64,000 nucleotides of DNA from Nocardia brasiliensis. Its GTDB lineage: Bacteria; Actinomycetota; Actinomycetes; Mycobacteriales; Mycobacteriaceae. The notes below the pieces were generated by a model. It saw only the letters and a program-made list of their open reading frames with translations. It had not been told where the DNA came from and ran no database searches. The stretch spans positions 930,001 through 994,000 of the forward strand of contig NZ_CP046171.1 of the NCBI RefSeq assembly GCF_011801125.1, written 5' to 3'. Position 1 is the stretch's first letter. Each line of letters begins with the position of its first letter. Positions 9,349 to 18,744 of the stretch are shown one piece after another. Both the position numbers and the translations under genes were made by a program.

Positions 9349-10284
9349 ATGTGGTTTCGCAGACAGGCCGCGCGGATCGCCGGCCTGATGTTCACGGCTG
9401 CCTGCACGATGTTGCTCGCCGCCCCGGCCGCGACGGCCGCACCGGTCTTTCCCGTGCTCGGCGGCGCGAACGAGGCGGCCTGCCGTCCGGCGCAGGCCCG
9501 GCCGCAGCCGGTGGTGCTGGTGCACGGTTCCGGCACCGACGCGGTGAGCAGCTTCGCGCTGCTCGCGCCGCTGTTGCGCGGGGAAGGCTATTGCGTCTAC
9601 GCGGCGAACATCGGTGCCGCACCCGCCCTGCGTGACGTGGTCAGCGGCCAAGCCGGTTCCAGCACAACGGGTATCGGCCCGGTCGGGGCCGCGGTGCTCG
9701 GCCGCACCATCTATGGCGTCGCCGATATCGATCGCATGGCGAACGACCTCGGTGATGTCGTGCAGGCCGTGCGGGACGACACCGGCGCCGCTCAGGTTGC
9801 CCTGGTCGGGCACTCCACCGGTGGCACGATGATCCGGCAGTACCTGCGCACGCACGGTGCCGAGGCCGTCGCGCAGGTGGTGACCCTCGGCACCCCGTAT
9901 CGGGGTTCGACCTGGGACGGGCTGCGCGCCAACTATCCCGACCTGGCCTCGGTCGGCCTGAGCAACGCCCAGATCGCGGCGCAGGTCTTCGGAGCTCCGG
10001 GGCAGCAGCAGGTGGTCGGGTCACCTCTGCTCAACCGGTTGAACGCGGGGGGCGAGACCGTGCCCGGTGTCCGGTACACGGCCATCGCCTCCCGCGCCGA
10101 CTCGGTGGTCACCCCGCAGGAGACCGCGCTACTGGCGGCGCCGACCGGCGCCGATCGCAATATCTGGCTGCAGGACGGCTGCCCGGCCGACCGTGCCGAT
10201 CACGGTGGCATGCTGGCGGATTCGCGCGCCTCGGCCGCGGTGCTCGGTGCGCTCGCCGCCGACGACCGTGCCCTGCCCTGCTGA
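9349..10284 (+). CDS. secreted lipase/esterase (alpha/beta hydrolase, class-2 lipase type)
   Basis: A 311-residue protein with a signal peptide (ACTMLLAAPAATAA). The fold motifs are VVLVHGSGTD (oxyanion loop), the nucleophile elbow GHSTGG near residue 153 and a late HGGM histidine near 284. The pattern VTLGTPYRGSTWDG is typical of actinomycete and Bacillus extracellular lipases that act on short to medium acyl esters. ATG 9349 lies one base after the stop of the mycolyltransferase-like gene, suggesting translational coupling. Two cysteine pairs could form disulfides. Confidence 0.85.
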   Translation: MWFRRQAARIAGLMFTAACTMLLAAPAATAAPVFPVLGGANEAACRPAQARPQPVVLVHGSGTDAVSSFALLAPLLRGEGYCVYAANIGAAPALRDVVSGQAGSSTTGIGPVGAAVLGRTIYGVADIDRMANDLGDVVQAVRDDTGAAQVALVGHSTGGTMIRQYLRTHGAEAVAQVVTLGTPYRGSTWDGLRANYPDLASVGLSNAQIAAQVFGAPGQQQVVGSPLLNRLNAGGETVPGVRYTAIASRADSVVTPQETALLAAPTGADRNIWLQDGCPADRADHGGMLADSRASAAVLGALAADDRALPC

Positions 10285-10338
10285 ATCCGCTGCCCGCCGC
10301 GTCGAGCCCTGTCGGTAGGTGAGGCCAGGCGCGGCGGA

Positions 10339-10815
10339 CTACTTCGGGGTGACCCAGGTGGTGATGTCGGCGTGCACGACCTCGACGCCGTGCTTGTCGT
10401 AGACCGACACCGGGACCGTCAGGTTCTGTCCCTCGGTGATGGTCGCGAAATCGGGGACCTGTGCCAGCTTCGCGACGGCCCGCAGTCCGGTCTCGGCCTT
10501 GGCCAGGTACTGCACGTTCATCGCCTTCGGAATCCAGCGATGCGTGGCGGGCACGGTCGCCTCGCTCAGCATGCCCATCGCGACCTCGGCCAGGTTGCAC
10601 GCCGCGATGGCGTGGAAGGTGCCGAGGTGGTTGTGGATGCCGAACCACTTGGGCGAGGTCACCTCGCACAGGCCCGGTTCGAGCCGCACCACGTTCGGCA
10701 GCACCGTGCCGAAGTACGGCACCCGCACCACCATGCCCAGCGAGAACAGCGTGTGGCCGAGCCGATTGTCCGGCAGCTTCTTCCAGCCGCGGTAGGTCGC
10801 GGTCTCTTTCGTCAT
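10339..10815 (-). CDS. hotdog-fold protein (DUF4442/thioesterase-like)
   Basis: A 158-residue protein matching the actinobacterial DUF4442 pattern: GIHNHLGTFHAIAACNLAE (hotdog helix region), then a basic central strand and a GQNLTVPVSVYD strand. Related hotdog proteins bind or hydrolyse acyl-CoA thioesters, but DUF4442 members have no settled activity. ATG at 10815. A short palindrome (CTTACT-GTGG-AGTAAG) lies 8 bp upstream. It is convergent with the secreted lipase gene. Confidence 0.75.
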   Translation of the reverse strand: MTKETATYRGWKKLPDNRLGHTLFSLGMVVRVPYFGTVLPNVVRLEPGLCEVTSPKWFGIHNHLGTFHAIAACNLAEVAMGMLSEATVPATHRWIPKAMNVQYLAKAETGLRAVAKLAQVPDFATITEGQNLTVPVSVYDKHGVEVVHADITTWVTPK

Positions 10816-10823
10816 GCGGACAT

Positions 10824-10839
10824 CTTACTGTGGAGTAAG
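10824..10839. promoter_or_regulatory. palindrome upstream of the DUF4442 gene
   Basis: CTTACT-GTGG-AGTAAG, with two perfect 6-bp arms, sits 8 bp in front of the DUF4442 start codon. Position and symmetry suit a repressor site. It is short, so chance is possible. Confidence 0.35.
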
Positions 10840-11313
10840 TTCGGTCCGTCCAGTGTGCGCCGCCACTTTCTGTTTTTGTGCTCTGACCAGGGGTGGTCGG
10901 ACTGGAGCCGGTGTGTGGGGGGTCGGATTTGATGTCACTGAGCACGTCGGGCATACTGTTCGGGTTGCCTTGCACCGGGCCGTGCCTGTTTCCGAGCGAG
11001 ACGGGATGGCCGGGCGAGGCGAGTGAGCACCAAATCGTGTACCTCGCTGGGAGACCGGCGTGGGTACGTCCGGGACATTGTTCCAGGCCTGAGATGAAGT
11101 TCGATCCGGGCCGAGGAATGAGCGGATGGGCGACACGCCCGACCGCGTGGACCGGAGAACCATGACAGATGAACAGCGGCGAGGATCGAGCATGCGTGCT
11201 TGATCGCGGTCTCACGTGAGACGTCTTCGTGTGTTCGGGCTGTGCAAATAGAGGGTGGTACGGAAGCCAGCTTCCGGATCACGAAGGTAAAAGCGGAGAA
11301 AAGGACACTTAGC
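10840..11313. other. 474-bp region upstream of rpsJ, S10 operon promoter/leader
   Basis: No coding region is supported. The stretch must hold the S10 operon promoter and probably a long leader, as is common for this operon. The last bases (GGAGAAAAGGAC, 11295-11306) are the rpsJ ribosome site. A perfect 10-bp palindrome CTCACGTGAG lies at 11211-11220; its role is unknown. Confidence 0.5.
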
Positions 11314-11619
11314 GTGGCGGGACAGAAGATCCGCATCAGGCTCAAGGCCTACGACCACGAGGCGATCGACGCGTCAGCACGCAAGATCGTCGAGACGGTG
11401 ACCCGTACCGGGGCCCGCGTCGTCGGCCCGGTGCCGTTGCCGACCGAGAAGAACGTGTACTGCGTCATCCGTTCGCCGCACAAGTACAAGGACTCGCGCG
11501 AGCACTTCGAGATGCGTACGCACAAGCGGCTGATCGACATCCTCGACCCGACGCCGAAGACGGTCGACGCGCTGATGCGCATCGACCTGCCGGCCAGCGT
11601 CGACGTCAACATTCAGTGA
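11314..11619 (+). CDS. rpsJ: 30S ribosomal protein S10
   Basis: The 101-residue S10 protein, also the NusE antitermination partner. It begins [19 protein letters not shown] and contains the S10 signature ([37 protein letters not shown] region, residues about 35-70). The GTG start at 11314 is placed by the universal N-terminus and the strong ribosome site before it. First gene of the S10 operon; rplC starts 15 bp downstream of its stop. Confidence 0.98.
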   Translation: MAGQKIRIRLKAYDHEAIDASARKIVETVTRTGARVVGPVPLPTEKNVYCVIRSPHKYKDSREHFEMRTHKRLIDILDPTPKTVDALMRIDLPASVDVNIQ

Positions 11620-11633
11620 CGGGGACTCGAGAT

Positions 11634-12299
11634 ATGACTGACAACAAGAACAGGCCTGCGGCGGGCATCCTGGGCACCAAGCTCGGCATGACCCAGGTGT
11701 TCGACGAGAAGAACCGCGTCGTTCCCGTGACCGTGATCAAGGCCGGACCGAACGTTATTACCCAGATCCGCACCGTGGAGCGCGACGGCTACAGCGCCGT
11801 CCAGGTCGCCTTCGGCGCCATCGACCCGCGCAAGGTGAACAAGCCGGTCTCCGGTCAGTTCGCCAAGGCCGGTGTCACCCCGCGCCGCCACGTCGCCGAG
11901 ATCCGCGTCGCCGACGCGTCCACCTTCGAGGTCGGCCAGGAGATCAACGCCGACGTGTTCGAAGAGGGCACCTACGTCGACGTCACCGGTACCAGCAAGG
12001 GCAAGGGCTTCGCCGGCACCATGAAGCGGCACGGCTTCGCCGGCCAGGGCGCCTCGCACGGCGCGCAGGCGGTGCACCGTCGCCCGGGTTCCATCGGTGG
12101 TTGCGCCACCCCCGGCCGCGTGTTCAAGGGCATGCGCATGTCGGGTCGGATGGGTAACGACCGTGTCACCACCCAGAACCTCTCGGTTCACAAGGTGGAT
12201 GTCGAGAACGGCCTGCTGCTGATCAAGGGCGCCGTCCCTGGTCGTCGCGGCAACGTCGTCGTCGTCAAGAGCGCCGTGAAGGGTGGTGCGCACGCATGA
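11634..12299 (+). CDS. rplC: 50S ribosomal protein L3
   Basis: A 221-residue L3. The N-terminal [15 protein letters not shown] and the loop [21 protein letters not shown], which reaches the peptidyl-transferase centre, are both clear. ATG 11634 matches the family N-terminus. Its stop overlaps the rplD start (ATGA). Confidence 0.98.
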   Translation: MTDNKNRPAAGILGTKLGMTQVFDEKNRVVPVTVIKAGPNVITQIRTVERDGYSAVQVAFGAIDPRKVNKPVSGQFAKAGVTPRRHVAEIRVADASTFEVGQEINADVFEEGTYVDVTGTSKGKGFAGTMKRHGFAGQGASHGAQAVHRRPGSIGGCATPGRVFKGMRMSGRMGNDRVTTQNLSVHKVDVENGLLLIKGAVPGRRGNVVVVKSAVKGGAHA

Positions 12300-12970
12300 C
12301 CAGCCTCGAGAAGAAGGCCAACCTCACGCTGCCGGTGAAAGAACCGGGCGGCAAGACCAACGGCACCGTCGATCTCCCCGCGGAGATCTTCGACGTGACC
12401 GCCAACATCGCCCTGATGCATCAGGTCGTCACCGCGCAGCTGGCCGCGGCCCGTCAGGGCACGCACGCGACCAAGACACGTGGCGAGGTGTCCGGTGGTG
12501 GCAAGAAGCCGTACCGCCAGAAGGGCACCGGTCGCGCCCGTCAGGGTTCGACCCGCGCACCGCAGTTCACCGGCGGTGGCACCGTGCACGGCCCGCAGCC
12601 GCGCGACTACAGCCAGCGCACCCCGAAGAAGATGAAGGCTGCCGCCCTGCGCGGTGCCCTCTCCGATCGGGCGCGCAACGAACGTATCCACGTGGTCACC
12701 GAACTGGTCGCCGGGCAGACCCCGTCGACCAAGACCGCCAAGAGCTTCCTGGCCGAGCTGTCGGACCGCAAGAAGTTCCTGGTCGTCGTCGGGCGCGAGG
12801 ACCTGGCCGCGTGGAAGAGCGTGGCGAACCTGGAGCACGTGCAGCCCATCGCGCCGGATCAGCTCAACACCTACGACGTGCTCTACAGCGACGATGTGGT
12901 GTTCAGCGTCGAGGCCTTGAACGCCTTCGTGCACGGCCCGGCCGAAGCAGCACAGGAGGAGAGCAAGTGA
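12296..12970 (+). CDS. rplD: 50S ribosomal protein L4
   Basis: A 224-residue L4 with the tunnel-lining loop [24 protein letters not shown] near residues 60-85. In many bacteria L4 also represses its own S10 operon. The start overlaps the rplC stop, and its own stop overlaps the rplW GTG (GTGA), so translation is coupled along the operon. Confidence 0.98.
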   Translation: MTSLEKKANLTLPVKEPGGKTNGTVDLPAEIFDVTANIALMHQVVTAQLAAARQGTHATKTRGEVSGGGKKPYRQKGTGRARQGSTRAPQFTGGGTVHGPQPRDYSQRTPKKMKAAALRGALSDRARNERIHVVTELVAGQTPSTKTAKSFLAELSDRKKFLVVVGREDLAAWKSVANLEHVQPIAPDQLNTYDVLYSDDVVFSVEALNAFVHGPAEAAQEESK

Positions 12971-13272
12971 CCACGATCGCCGACCCCCGCGACATCCTGC
13001 TGGCGCCGGTCATCTCGGAGAAGTCCTACGGACTGATCGAGGAAGGCACCTACACCTTCCTGGTGCACCCGGACTCCAACAAGACGCAGATCAAGATCGC
13101 CGTCGAGAAGGTCTTCGGTGTCACGGTCACCAGCGTCAACACCGCCAACCGTCAGGGCAAGCGCAAGCGGACCCGCTTCGGTTACGGCAAGCGCAAGGAC
13201 ACCAAGCGCGCGCTCGTGACCATCTCGGCCGACAGCAAGCCCATCGAGATCTTCGGAGGCCCGGTCGCGTAA
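12967..13272 (+). CDS. rplW: 50S ribosomal protein L23
   Basis: A 101-residue L23, the tunnel-exit protein that docks trigger factor and SRP. Motifs: [13 protein letters not shown] at the N-terminus and [21 protein letters not shown] near residues 60-80. The start is GTG 12967, overlapping the rplD stop with GGAGGAG just before it. Confidence 0.97.
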   Translation: MTTIADPRDILLAPVISEKSYGLIEEGTYTFLVHPDSNKTQIKIAVEKVFGVTVTSVNTANRQGKRKRTRFGYGKRKDTKRALVTISADSKPIEIFGGPVA

Positions 13273-13305
13273 GCGGACGGGAATCCAGAAAGCAGAGAAG
13301 AACTC

Positions 13306-14145
13306 ATGGCAATTCGTAAGTACAAGCCGACAACCCCGGGTCGCCGCGGGTCGTCCGTTTCGGACTTCGCTGAGATCACTCGGTCGACCCCCGAGAAGTC
13401 GCTGATCCGTCCGCTGCACAGCAAGGGTGGTCGTAATGCGCACGGTCGCATCACCACTCGGCACCGCGGTGGCGGCCACAAGCGTGCCTACCGTCTGATC
13501 GACTTCCGTCGCCTGGACAAGGACGGCATCCCGGCCAAGGTCGCGCACATCGAGTACGACCCCAACCGCACCGCGAACATCGCGCTGCTCCACTACGTGG
13601 ACGGCGAGAAGCGCTACATCATCGCCCCCAAGGGCGTGGTGCAGGGCACCCCGATCGAGTCCGGCCCCACGGCCGACATCAAGCCGGGCAACAACCTGCC
13701 GCTGCGCAACATCCCGACCGGTACCACGATCCACAACGTGGAACTGCGTCCGGGCGGTGGCGCGAAGATGGCCCGTTCGGCCGGATCCAGCATCCAGCTG
13801 CTCGGTAAGGAAGGCACCTACGCCACGCTGCGTATGCCCTCCGGCGAAATCCGCCGCGTCGACGTGCGCTGCCGCGCCACCGTCGGCGAGGTCGGCAACG
13901 CCGAGCAGTCGAACATCAACTGGGGCAAGGCCGGCCGCATGCGCTGGAAGGGTCGTCGTCCCACGGTCCGTGGTGTCGTCATGAACCCGGTCGACCACCC
14001 GCACGGTGGTGGTGAAGGCAAGACCTCCGGTGGTCGCCACCCGGTCTCGCCGTGGGGTCAGCCGGAAGGCCGCACCCGCAAGCCCAACCGCCCGAGCGAC
14101 AAGCTCATCGTCCGCCGCCGCAAGTCCGGCAAGAACAAGCGCTGA
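13306..14145 (+). CDS. rplB: 50S ribosomal protein L2
   Basis: The 279-residue L2 protein needed for subunit joining and peptidyl transfer. Conserved points: the N-terminal [28 protein letters not shown] near residue 45, and [15 protein letters not shown] near 225, which carries the catalytic-centre histidine. It starts 33 bp after rplW. Confidence 0.98.
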   Translation: MAIRKYKPTTPGRRGSSVSDFAEITRSTPEKSLIRPLHSKGGRNAHGRITTRHRGGGHKRAYRLIDFRRLDKDGIPAKVAHIEYDPNRTANIALLHYVDGEKRYIIAPKGVVQGTPIESGPTADIKPGNNLPLRNIPTGTTIHNVELRPGGGAKMARSAGSSIQLLGKEGTYATLRMPSGEIRRVDVRCRATVGEVGNAEQSNINWGKAGRMRWKGRRPTVRGVVMNPVDHPHGGGEGKTSGGRHPVSPWGQPEGRTRKPNRPSDKLIVRRRKSGKNKR

Positions 14146-14160
14146 AGGAGGAGGTAAGAA

Positions 14161-14442
14161 ATGCCACGCAGCCTCAAGAAGGGCCCGTTCGTCGACGACC
14201 ACCTCCTCGCGAAGGTGGACGTGCAGAACGAAAAGGGCACGAAGCAGGTCATCAAGACCTGGTCGCGTCGTTCGACCATCATCCCCGATTTCATCGGCCA
14301 CACCTTCGCCGTCCACGACGGTCGCAAGCACGTGCCGGTGTTCGTCTCGGACAACATGGTCGGGCACAAGCTCGGTGAGTTCGCGCCGACCAGGACGTTC
14401 AAGAGCCACGTCAAGGAAGACCGGAAGAGCAAGCGGCGATGA
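14161..14442 (+). CDS. rpsS: 30S ribosomal protein S19
   Basis: A 93-residue S19 beginning [15 protein letters not shown], with the signature [17 protein letters not shown]. It binds the head of the 30S subunit near A- and P-site tRNA. GGAGGAGG precedes the ATG. The stop overlaps rplV. Confidence 0.98.
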   Translation: MPRSLKKGPFVDDHLLAKVDVQNEKGTKQVIKTWSRRSTIIPDFIGHTFAVHDGRKHVPVFVSDNMVGHKLGEFAPTRTFKSHVKEDRKSKRR

Positions 14443-14873
14443 GCGAAGCGAAGAGCAAATTGACGCAGTCGACGACTGAGACTCAGAACCCTCACGCCCG
14501 CGCGACGGCGAAGCATGTTCGCGTAACCCCGATGAAGGCACGCCGTGTCGTGGATCTGGTCCGCGGCAAGCGCGTCGAGGACGCCCTCGCGATCCTGAAG
14601 TTCGCGCCGCAGGCCGCGAGCGAGCCGGTCGCCAAGGTCGTCGCCAGTGCCGCGGCCAACGCCGAGAACAACCTCGGCCTCAACCCGGACACGCTGGTCA
14701 TCTCGACGGCCTACGTCGACGAGGGCGCCACCATGAAGCGGTTCCAGCCGCGTGCCCAGGGCCGCGCGTTCCGGATTCGCAAGCGCACCAGCCACATCAC
14801 CATCGAGGTCGAGAGCATCCCCGCCGCCGGTGGAGCAGCAACTCGTAACCGCCGGAAGGGAGGGGCAAAGTAA
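14439..14873 (+). CDS. rplV: 50S ribosomal protein L22
   Basis: A 144-residue L22 with [20 protein letters not shown] near the N-terminus and the tunnel beta-hairpin ([21 protein letters not shown] region). Residues in that hairpin are where macrolide resistance changes fall in other bacteria. The extended C-terminus is typical of actinomycetes. ATGA overlap with rpsS. Confidence 0.98.
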   Translation: MSEAKSKLTQSTTETQNPHARATAKHVRVTPMKARRVVDLVRGKRVEDALAILKFAPQAASEPVAKVVASAAANAENNLGLNPDTLVISTAYVDEGATMKRFQPRAQGRAFRIRKRTSHITIEVESIPAAGGAATRNRRKGGAK

Positions 14874-15680
<807 letters not shown>

Positions 15681-15684
15681 CGCA

Positions 15685-16101
15685 ATGCTGATGCCTCGCA
15701 AGGTCAAGCACCGCAAGCAGCATCACCCGAGTCGTTCCGGCATGGCCAAGGGCGGCACCTCGGTGGCGTTCGGTGAGTTCGGCATCCAGGCGCTGGAGCC
15801 GGCCTACGTGACCAACCGGCAGATCGAGTCGGCACGTATCGCGATGACCCGCCACATCAAGCGTGGCGGCAAGATCTGGATCAACATCTACCCGGATCGC
15901 CCGCTGACCAAGAAGCCCGCCGAGACCCGCATGGGTTCCGGTAAGGGTTCGCCGGAGTGGTGGGTCGCGAACGTCAAGCCCGGTCGGGTGATGTTCGAAA
16001 TGTCTTACCCCAATGAGGAGATCGCTCGCGAGGCCCTGCGCCGCGCGATGCACAAGCTCCCGATGAAGTGCAGGATCGTGACCAGGGAGGAGCAGTTCTG
16101 A
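15685..16101 (+). CDS. rplP: 50S ribosomal protein L16
   Basis: A 138-residue L16 beginning [15 protein letters not shown], with [19 protein letters not shown] near residue 78. L16 orders the A-site tRNA binding region of the large subunit. The start is placed by the family N-terminus; GGAGGG precedes it. The stop overlaps the rpmC start. Confidence 0.98.
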   Translation: MLMPRKVKHRKQHHPSRSGMAKGGTSVAFGEFGIQALEPAYVTNRQIESARIAMTRHIKRGGKIWINIYPDRPLTKKPAETRMGSGKGSPEWWVANVKPGRVMFEMSYPNEEIAREALRRAMHKLPMKCRIVTREEQF

Positions 16102-16340
16102 TGGCTACTGAAACACCGGCCGCAGAGCTCCGCGAGCTCACCGAAGAAGAGTTGGTGCAGAAGCTGCGCGACTCCAAGGAAGAGCTGTTCAACCTGCGCT
16201 TCCAGATGGCGACGGGTCAGCTGGACAACAACCGTCGGCTGCGCGTGGTTCGTCACGAGATCGCGCGCATCTACACGGTCATGCGCGAGCGCGAGCTCGG
16301 TCTGGCCACCGGACCCGCCGACAAGGGAGACGCGGCATGA
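16101..16340 (+). CDS. rpmC: 50S ribosomal protein L29
   Basis: A 79-residue L29, a two-helix protein at the tunnel exit. Visible motifs are [20 protein letters not shown] and [18 protein letters not shown] 16101 shares its A with the rplP stop, and the end overlaps rpsQ by ATGA. Confidence 0.97.
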   Translation: MATETPAAELRELTEEELVQKLRDSKEELFNLRFQMATGQLDNNRRLRVVRHEIARIYTVMRERELGLATGPADKGDAA

Positions 16341-16609
16341 GTGAGCAGAAAGTGGAAGAGCGCAACAGCCGCAAGGTTCGCACCGGCTACGTTGTCTCGG
16401 ACAAGATGAACAAGACGATTGTCGTCGAGCTGGAAGACCGTAACCGGCACCCGCTCTACGGCAAGATCATTCGCACCACCTCCAAGGTGAAGGCGCATGA
16501 CGAGAACGAGATCGCCGGCATCGGCGACCGCGTCCAGCTGATGGAGACCCGACCCCTGTCGGCCACCAAGCGCTGGCGTCTGGTCGAGGTGCTGGAGAAG
16601 GCCAAGTAG
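16337..16609 (+). CDS. rpsQ: 30S ribosomal protein S17
   Basis: A 90-residue S17 with [20 protein letters not shown] and [23 protein letters not shown]. It is the last gene of this S10 operon; a strong terminator follows 22 bp later, so rplN and the spc operon genes are transcribed separately, beyond the window. Confidence 0.97.
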   Translation: MSEQKVEERNSRKVRTGYVVSDKMNKTIVVELEDRNRHPLYGKIIRTTSKVKAHDENEIAGIGDRVQLMETRPLSATKRWRLVEVLEKAK

Positions 16610-16630
16610 GCCGCTCCGATCCGAATGTCG

Positions 16631-16663
16631 AAGGCCCGCTTCCCGTTTCGGGAAGCGGGCCTT
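16631..16663 (+). terminator. Rho-independent-type terminator of the S10 operon
   Basis: A perfect 15-bp stem (16631-16645 pairing with 16649-16663) with a TTT loop, ending in CTTT, lies 22 bp after the rpsQ stop. It separates the ribosomal operon from the toxin-antitoxin genes. Confidence 0.9.
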
Positions 16664-16708
16664 TGTCGTAACTGCCGTTGGATACGCGGCCCGTACAACA
16701 CGCGATTC

Positions 16709-16725
16709 TCACGTGCTCCACGTGA
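16709..16725. promoter_or_regulatory. operator-like inverted repeat before the antitoxin gene
   Basis: TCACGTG-CTC-CACGTGA: two perfect 7-bp arms with a 3-bp spacer, 11 bp before the antitoxin ATG. TA antitoxins of the ribbon-helix-helix type bind such repeats over their own promoters, so autoregulation is likely. Confidence 0.6.
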
Positions 16726-16736
16726 TATCCTGTGGC

Positions 16737-16991
16737 ATGCCCAAAAGAAACCTGACCATCCAGCTGGACGAAGAGGTGATCGCGCAGGCAAAGGTGGTCG
16801 CCGCCCATCGGGGCACTTCCATCAGCGCGCTGCTTGCGCAGCAGGTGCGCGAGCTCGCCCAGGATGTCGATCGCTACGAGTATGCGAAAAAGCTTGCGTT
16901 GCAAGCGATGGCGGACGCGACAGGGCATGGCGGGACTATTACCTGGAGTCGCGACGAGCTGTATGACCGGGGGGAGTGCAGGAGCTCGTGA
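16737..16991 (+). CDS. VapB-like ribbon-helix-helix antitoxin
   Basis: An 84-residue protein. The first half (KRNLTIQLDEEVIAQAKVVAAHRGTS) is a typical ribbon-helix-helix DNA-binding strand and helix pair. The second half, with TITWSRDELYDRG, would bind and block the toxin. The ATG at 16737 is chosen because the family N-terminus begins there; an upstream ATG at 16713 lies inside the operator. The stop overlaps the PIN toxin start (GTGA), the usual coupled arrangement. Confidence 0.8.
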   Translation: MPKRNLTIQLDEEVIAQAKVVAAHRGTSISALLAQQVRELAQDVDRYEYAKKLALQAMADATGHGGTITWSRDELYDRGECRSS

Positions 16992-17425
16992 CGGACTTCG
17001 GGCGCACCTTCATCGATACGAATATCCTCGTCTATGCGCACGATGCGGATGCTGGCCGAAATCATCAGATCGCGCAGACTGTCTTGGAGAGCCTGTGGAG
17101 CCGTAAAACCGGCGCGCTCAGTACTCAGGTACTTCAGGAGTTCTACAACATTGCCACTCGTAAGCTGTCGCCGCGGATGAGTCAGTCGAAGGCGCGTGGC
17201 ATAGTCGCCTTGTACAGCGAATGGTGCGCCATCGATATGGACCCGCTGGTCGTCGTCAATGCGTCCTTCCTCCAGGAGACACACACTGTGTCCTGGTGGG
17301 ACGCGCTGATCGTCGAGGCCGCCGTGCGGTCCGGCGCGAAGTATCTGCTGTCGGAAGATCTGCAACACGGGCGGAAGTTCGCGGGCTTGGAAGTGCGCAA
17401 CCCGTTCATCGATCTGCCGAAATAG
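16988..17425 (+). CDS. VapC-like PIN-domain toxin ribonuclease
   Basis: A 145-residue PIN domain. The four acidic metal-binding residues are present: Asp10 (FIDTNILVYAHD), Glu51 (LQEFYN), Asp105 (WWDALIVEAA) and Asp124 (LSEDLQHG), so it should be an active Mg-dependent RNase. VapC toxins cleave tRNA or rRNA; the target here is unknown. The start chosen is GTG 16988, which has AGGAG before it and overlaps the antitoxin stop; GTG 16976 is the alternative. The pair is inserted between the S10 operon and the next conserved gene. Confidence 0.85.
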   Translation: MTDFGRTFIDTNILVYAHDADAGRNHQIAQTVLESLWSRKTGALSTQVLQEFYNIATRKLSPRMSQSKARGIVALYSEWCAIDMDPLVVVNASFLQETHTVSWWDALIVEAAVRSGAKYLLSEDLQHGRKFAGLEVRNPFIDLPK

Positions 17426-17610
17426 GTGTGCCCGCTGCGGGGTTCGCACCGCATCGGGTTGCCGCCCATCGCCGAATTCGGCGCCCGCGCTCGGTGCGCG
17501 GCATGTGACATGCCGACGTTCTGCGGGATGTCCGTTGTGGCTTGTACTGTCGGATTGTGTTGCGGCAGGTCGGGCTCAGCGCGCAGTCGGTCGATGCGGA
17601 GGTGTGACCA

Positions 17611-18426
17611 GTGGAATCCACGCGGGAAGCAGGGCAGTCCAACGACCGGATGTTGCTGCGCAAGCACCTATTGAAGGCCAAGATCGCGGGGGAGGTCGCG
17701 ACACCGCGCGAAGGAAACCTGGCGCACTACCGCAGGATGGTCGACAAGGACCCGGCCTACCAATTCGGACTGGCGCTGAAGGATTGGACGTTCACCGAAA
17801 CGCTGGCGATGATGGCGCGACTGTGCGGCGTCAATCCGGATCCCCGGCATCGGCACGGGCAGGACACCATCGACCCCGAACTCACCCTCGACGCGCTCAA
17901 CGCGATGGGTGCCCGCATCGGCCGCGCCGCCGAACGCCAGGAAACGGTGCTGCTCGCGACCGGGCATCCGGGAACACTCATGGGTGTCTATCGCGCGGTC
18001 GAGGATGCGTTGCGCGCCAACGGATGTACGGTCCTCACCCCCGCCGCCGGCTGGTCGTACCGCATCGTCACGCCCAACGGCGCGGCCCGGCGCGAGATCG
18101 TCTACACGTCGCGGGTGGCAGCGCTCGGCACCAACGGCTACCTGAAGCACACGCACGACCCGCAGCCGATGCAGGCGATCCTGCACGAACTCGCCGACGG
18201 GGCGGGCTGGCCCGACCTGGTCGTGGCCGACCACGGCTGGGCCGGGGCGGCGGGCGAAGCCGGTATCGACACTGTCGGCTTCGCCGACTCGAACGACCCC
18301 GCGCTCTTCGCCGGGCACGCGGAAGGCAAGATCGCCGTCACCGTCCCGTTGGACGACGGTGTTTTCCCCGAGTACTACGAACCGCTGACCACCTATCTGC
18401 TCGACCGTGCGGGTCTGTCCGCCTGA
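17611..18426 (+). CDS. conserved actinobacterial protein, possible phosphatase-like
   Basis: A 271-residue soluble protein starting at GTG 17611, with GGAGGTG before it. Distinct segments are LLATGHPGTLMGVYRAVEDAL (residues about 114-134), AAGWSYRI, HTHDPQPM and VVADHGWAGAAGEAGIDTVGFADSND. The glycine- and histidine-rich loops could form a phosphate or nucleotide site. I recognise the type as a conserved actinobacterial family sometimes annotated as phosphatase, but no catalytic motif confirms that. No membrane segment or signal peptide. Confidence 0.6.
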   Translation: MESTREAGQSNDRMLLRKHLLKAKIAGEVATPREGNLAHYRRMVDKDPAYQFGLALKDWTFTETLAMMARLCGVNPDPRHRHGQDTIDPELTLDALNAMGARIGRAAERQETVLLATGHPGTLMGVYRAVEDALRANGCTVLTPAAGWSYRIVTPNGAARREIVYTSRVAALGTNGYLKHTHDPQPMQAILHELADGAGWPDLVVADHGWAGAAGEAGIDTVGFADSNDPALFAGHAEGKIAVTVPLDDGVFPEYYEPLTTYLLDRAGLSA

Positions 18427-18744
18427 ACCGTTCGTGCGCCGGAGAACGCCGAGGCCGGGCACGCTCCTGAGCGCGGCTTTGCTCGGAAGCATCGGGCTCG
18501 CGGCAGTCCGGAGTGCGAAGGTTTCGCCCATCCGGCGGGCAATACGCTGCGACCTCGGCGCGTGAGATTCGGGTTGGCTCGGGCGATCTGGCGATGTCCC
18601 GCACTACCACCGAGCCACCATTTCGCTGTTCGGCCAAGGCGGTGTCGAGTGGTGGGCCAGGTGCCTGCAGCTCCCACCCGGGGTGGCGGAATTCATGGGA
18701 TAAATCGCTGGCGGCGGGTGCCGGGAGCGTGCCAAGCTCTGTCG
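18427..18744. other. 318-bp gap between the conserved protein and the MFS gene
   Basis: No gene, hairpin or clear promoter is supported here. The MFS reading frame stays open through part of it, so a longer N-terminus (for example from 18562 or GTG 18718) cannot be excluded, but that stretch does not look like protein of the family. Confidence 0.4.

Noticed and set aside
10285..10338. Possible terminator between the lipase and DUF4442 genes (CCGCCGCG/CGCGGCGG)
   Set aside because: Only an 8-bp stem with a loop of more than 25 bases; too weak to call.
11211..11220. Palindrome CTCACGTGAG upstream of rpsJ as a specific operator
   Set aside because: A single 10-bp palindrome in a GC-rich leader can occur by chance; no second copy or known regulator supports it. 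Kept only as a remark in the leader entry.
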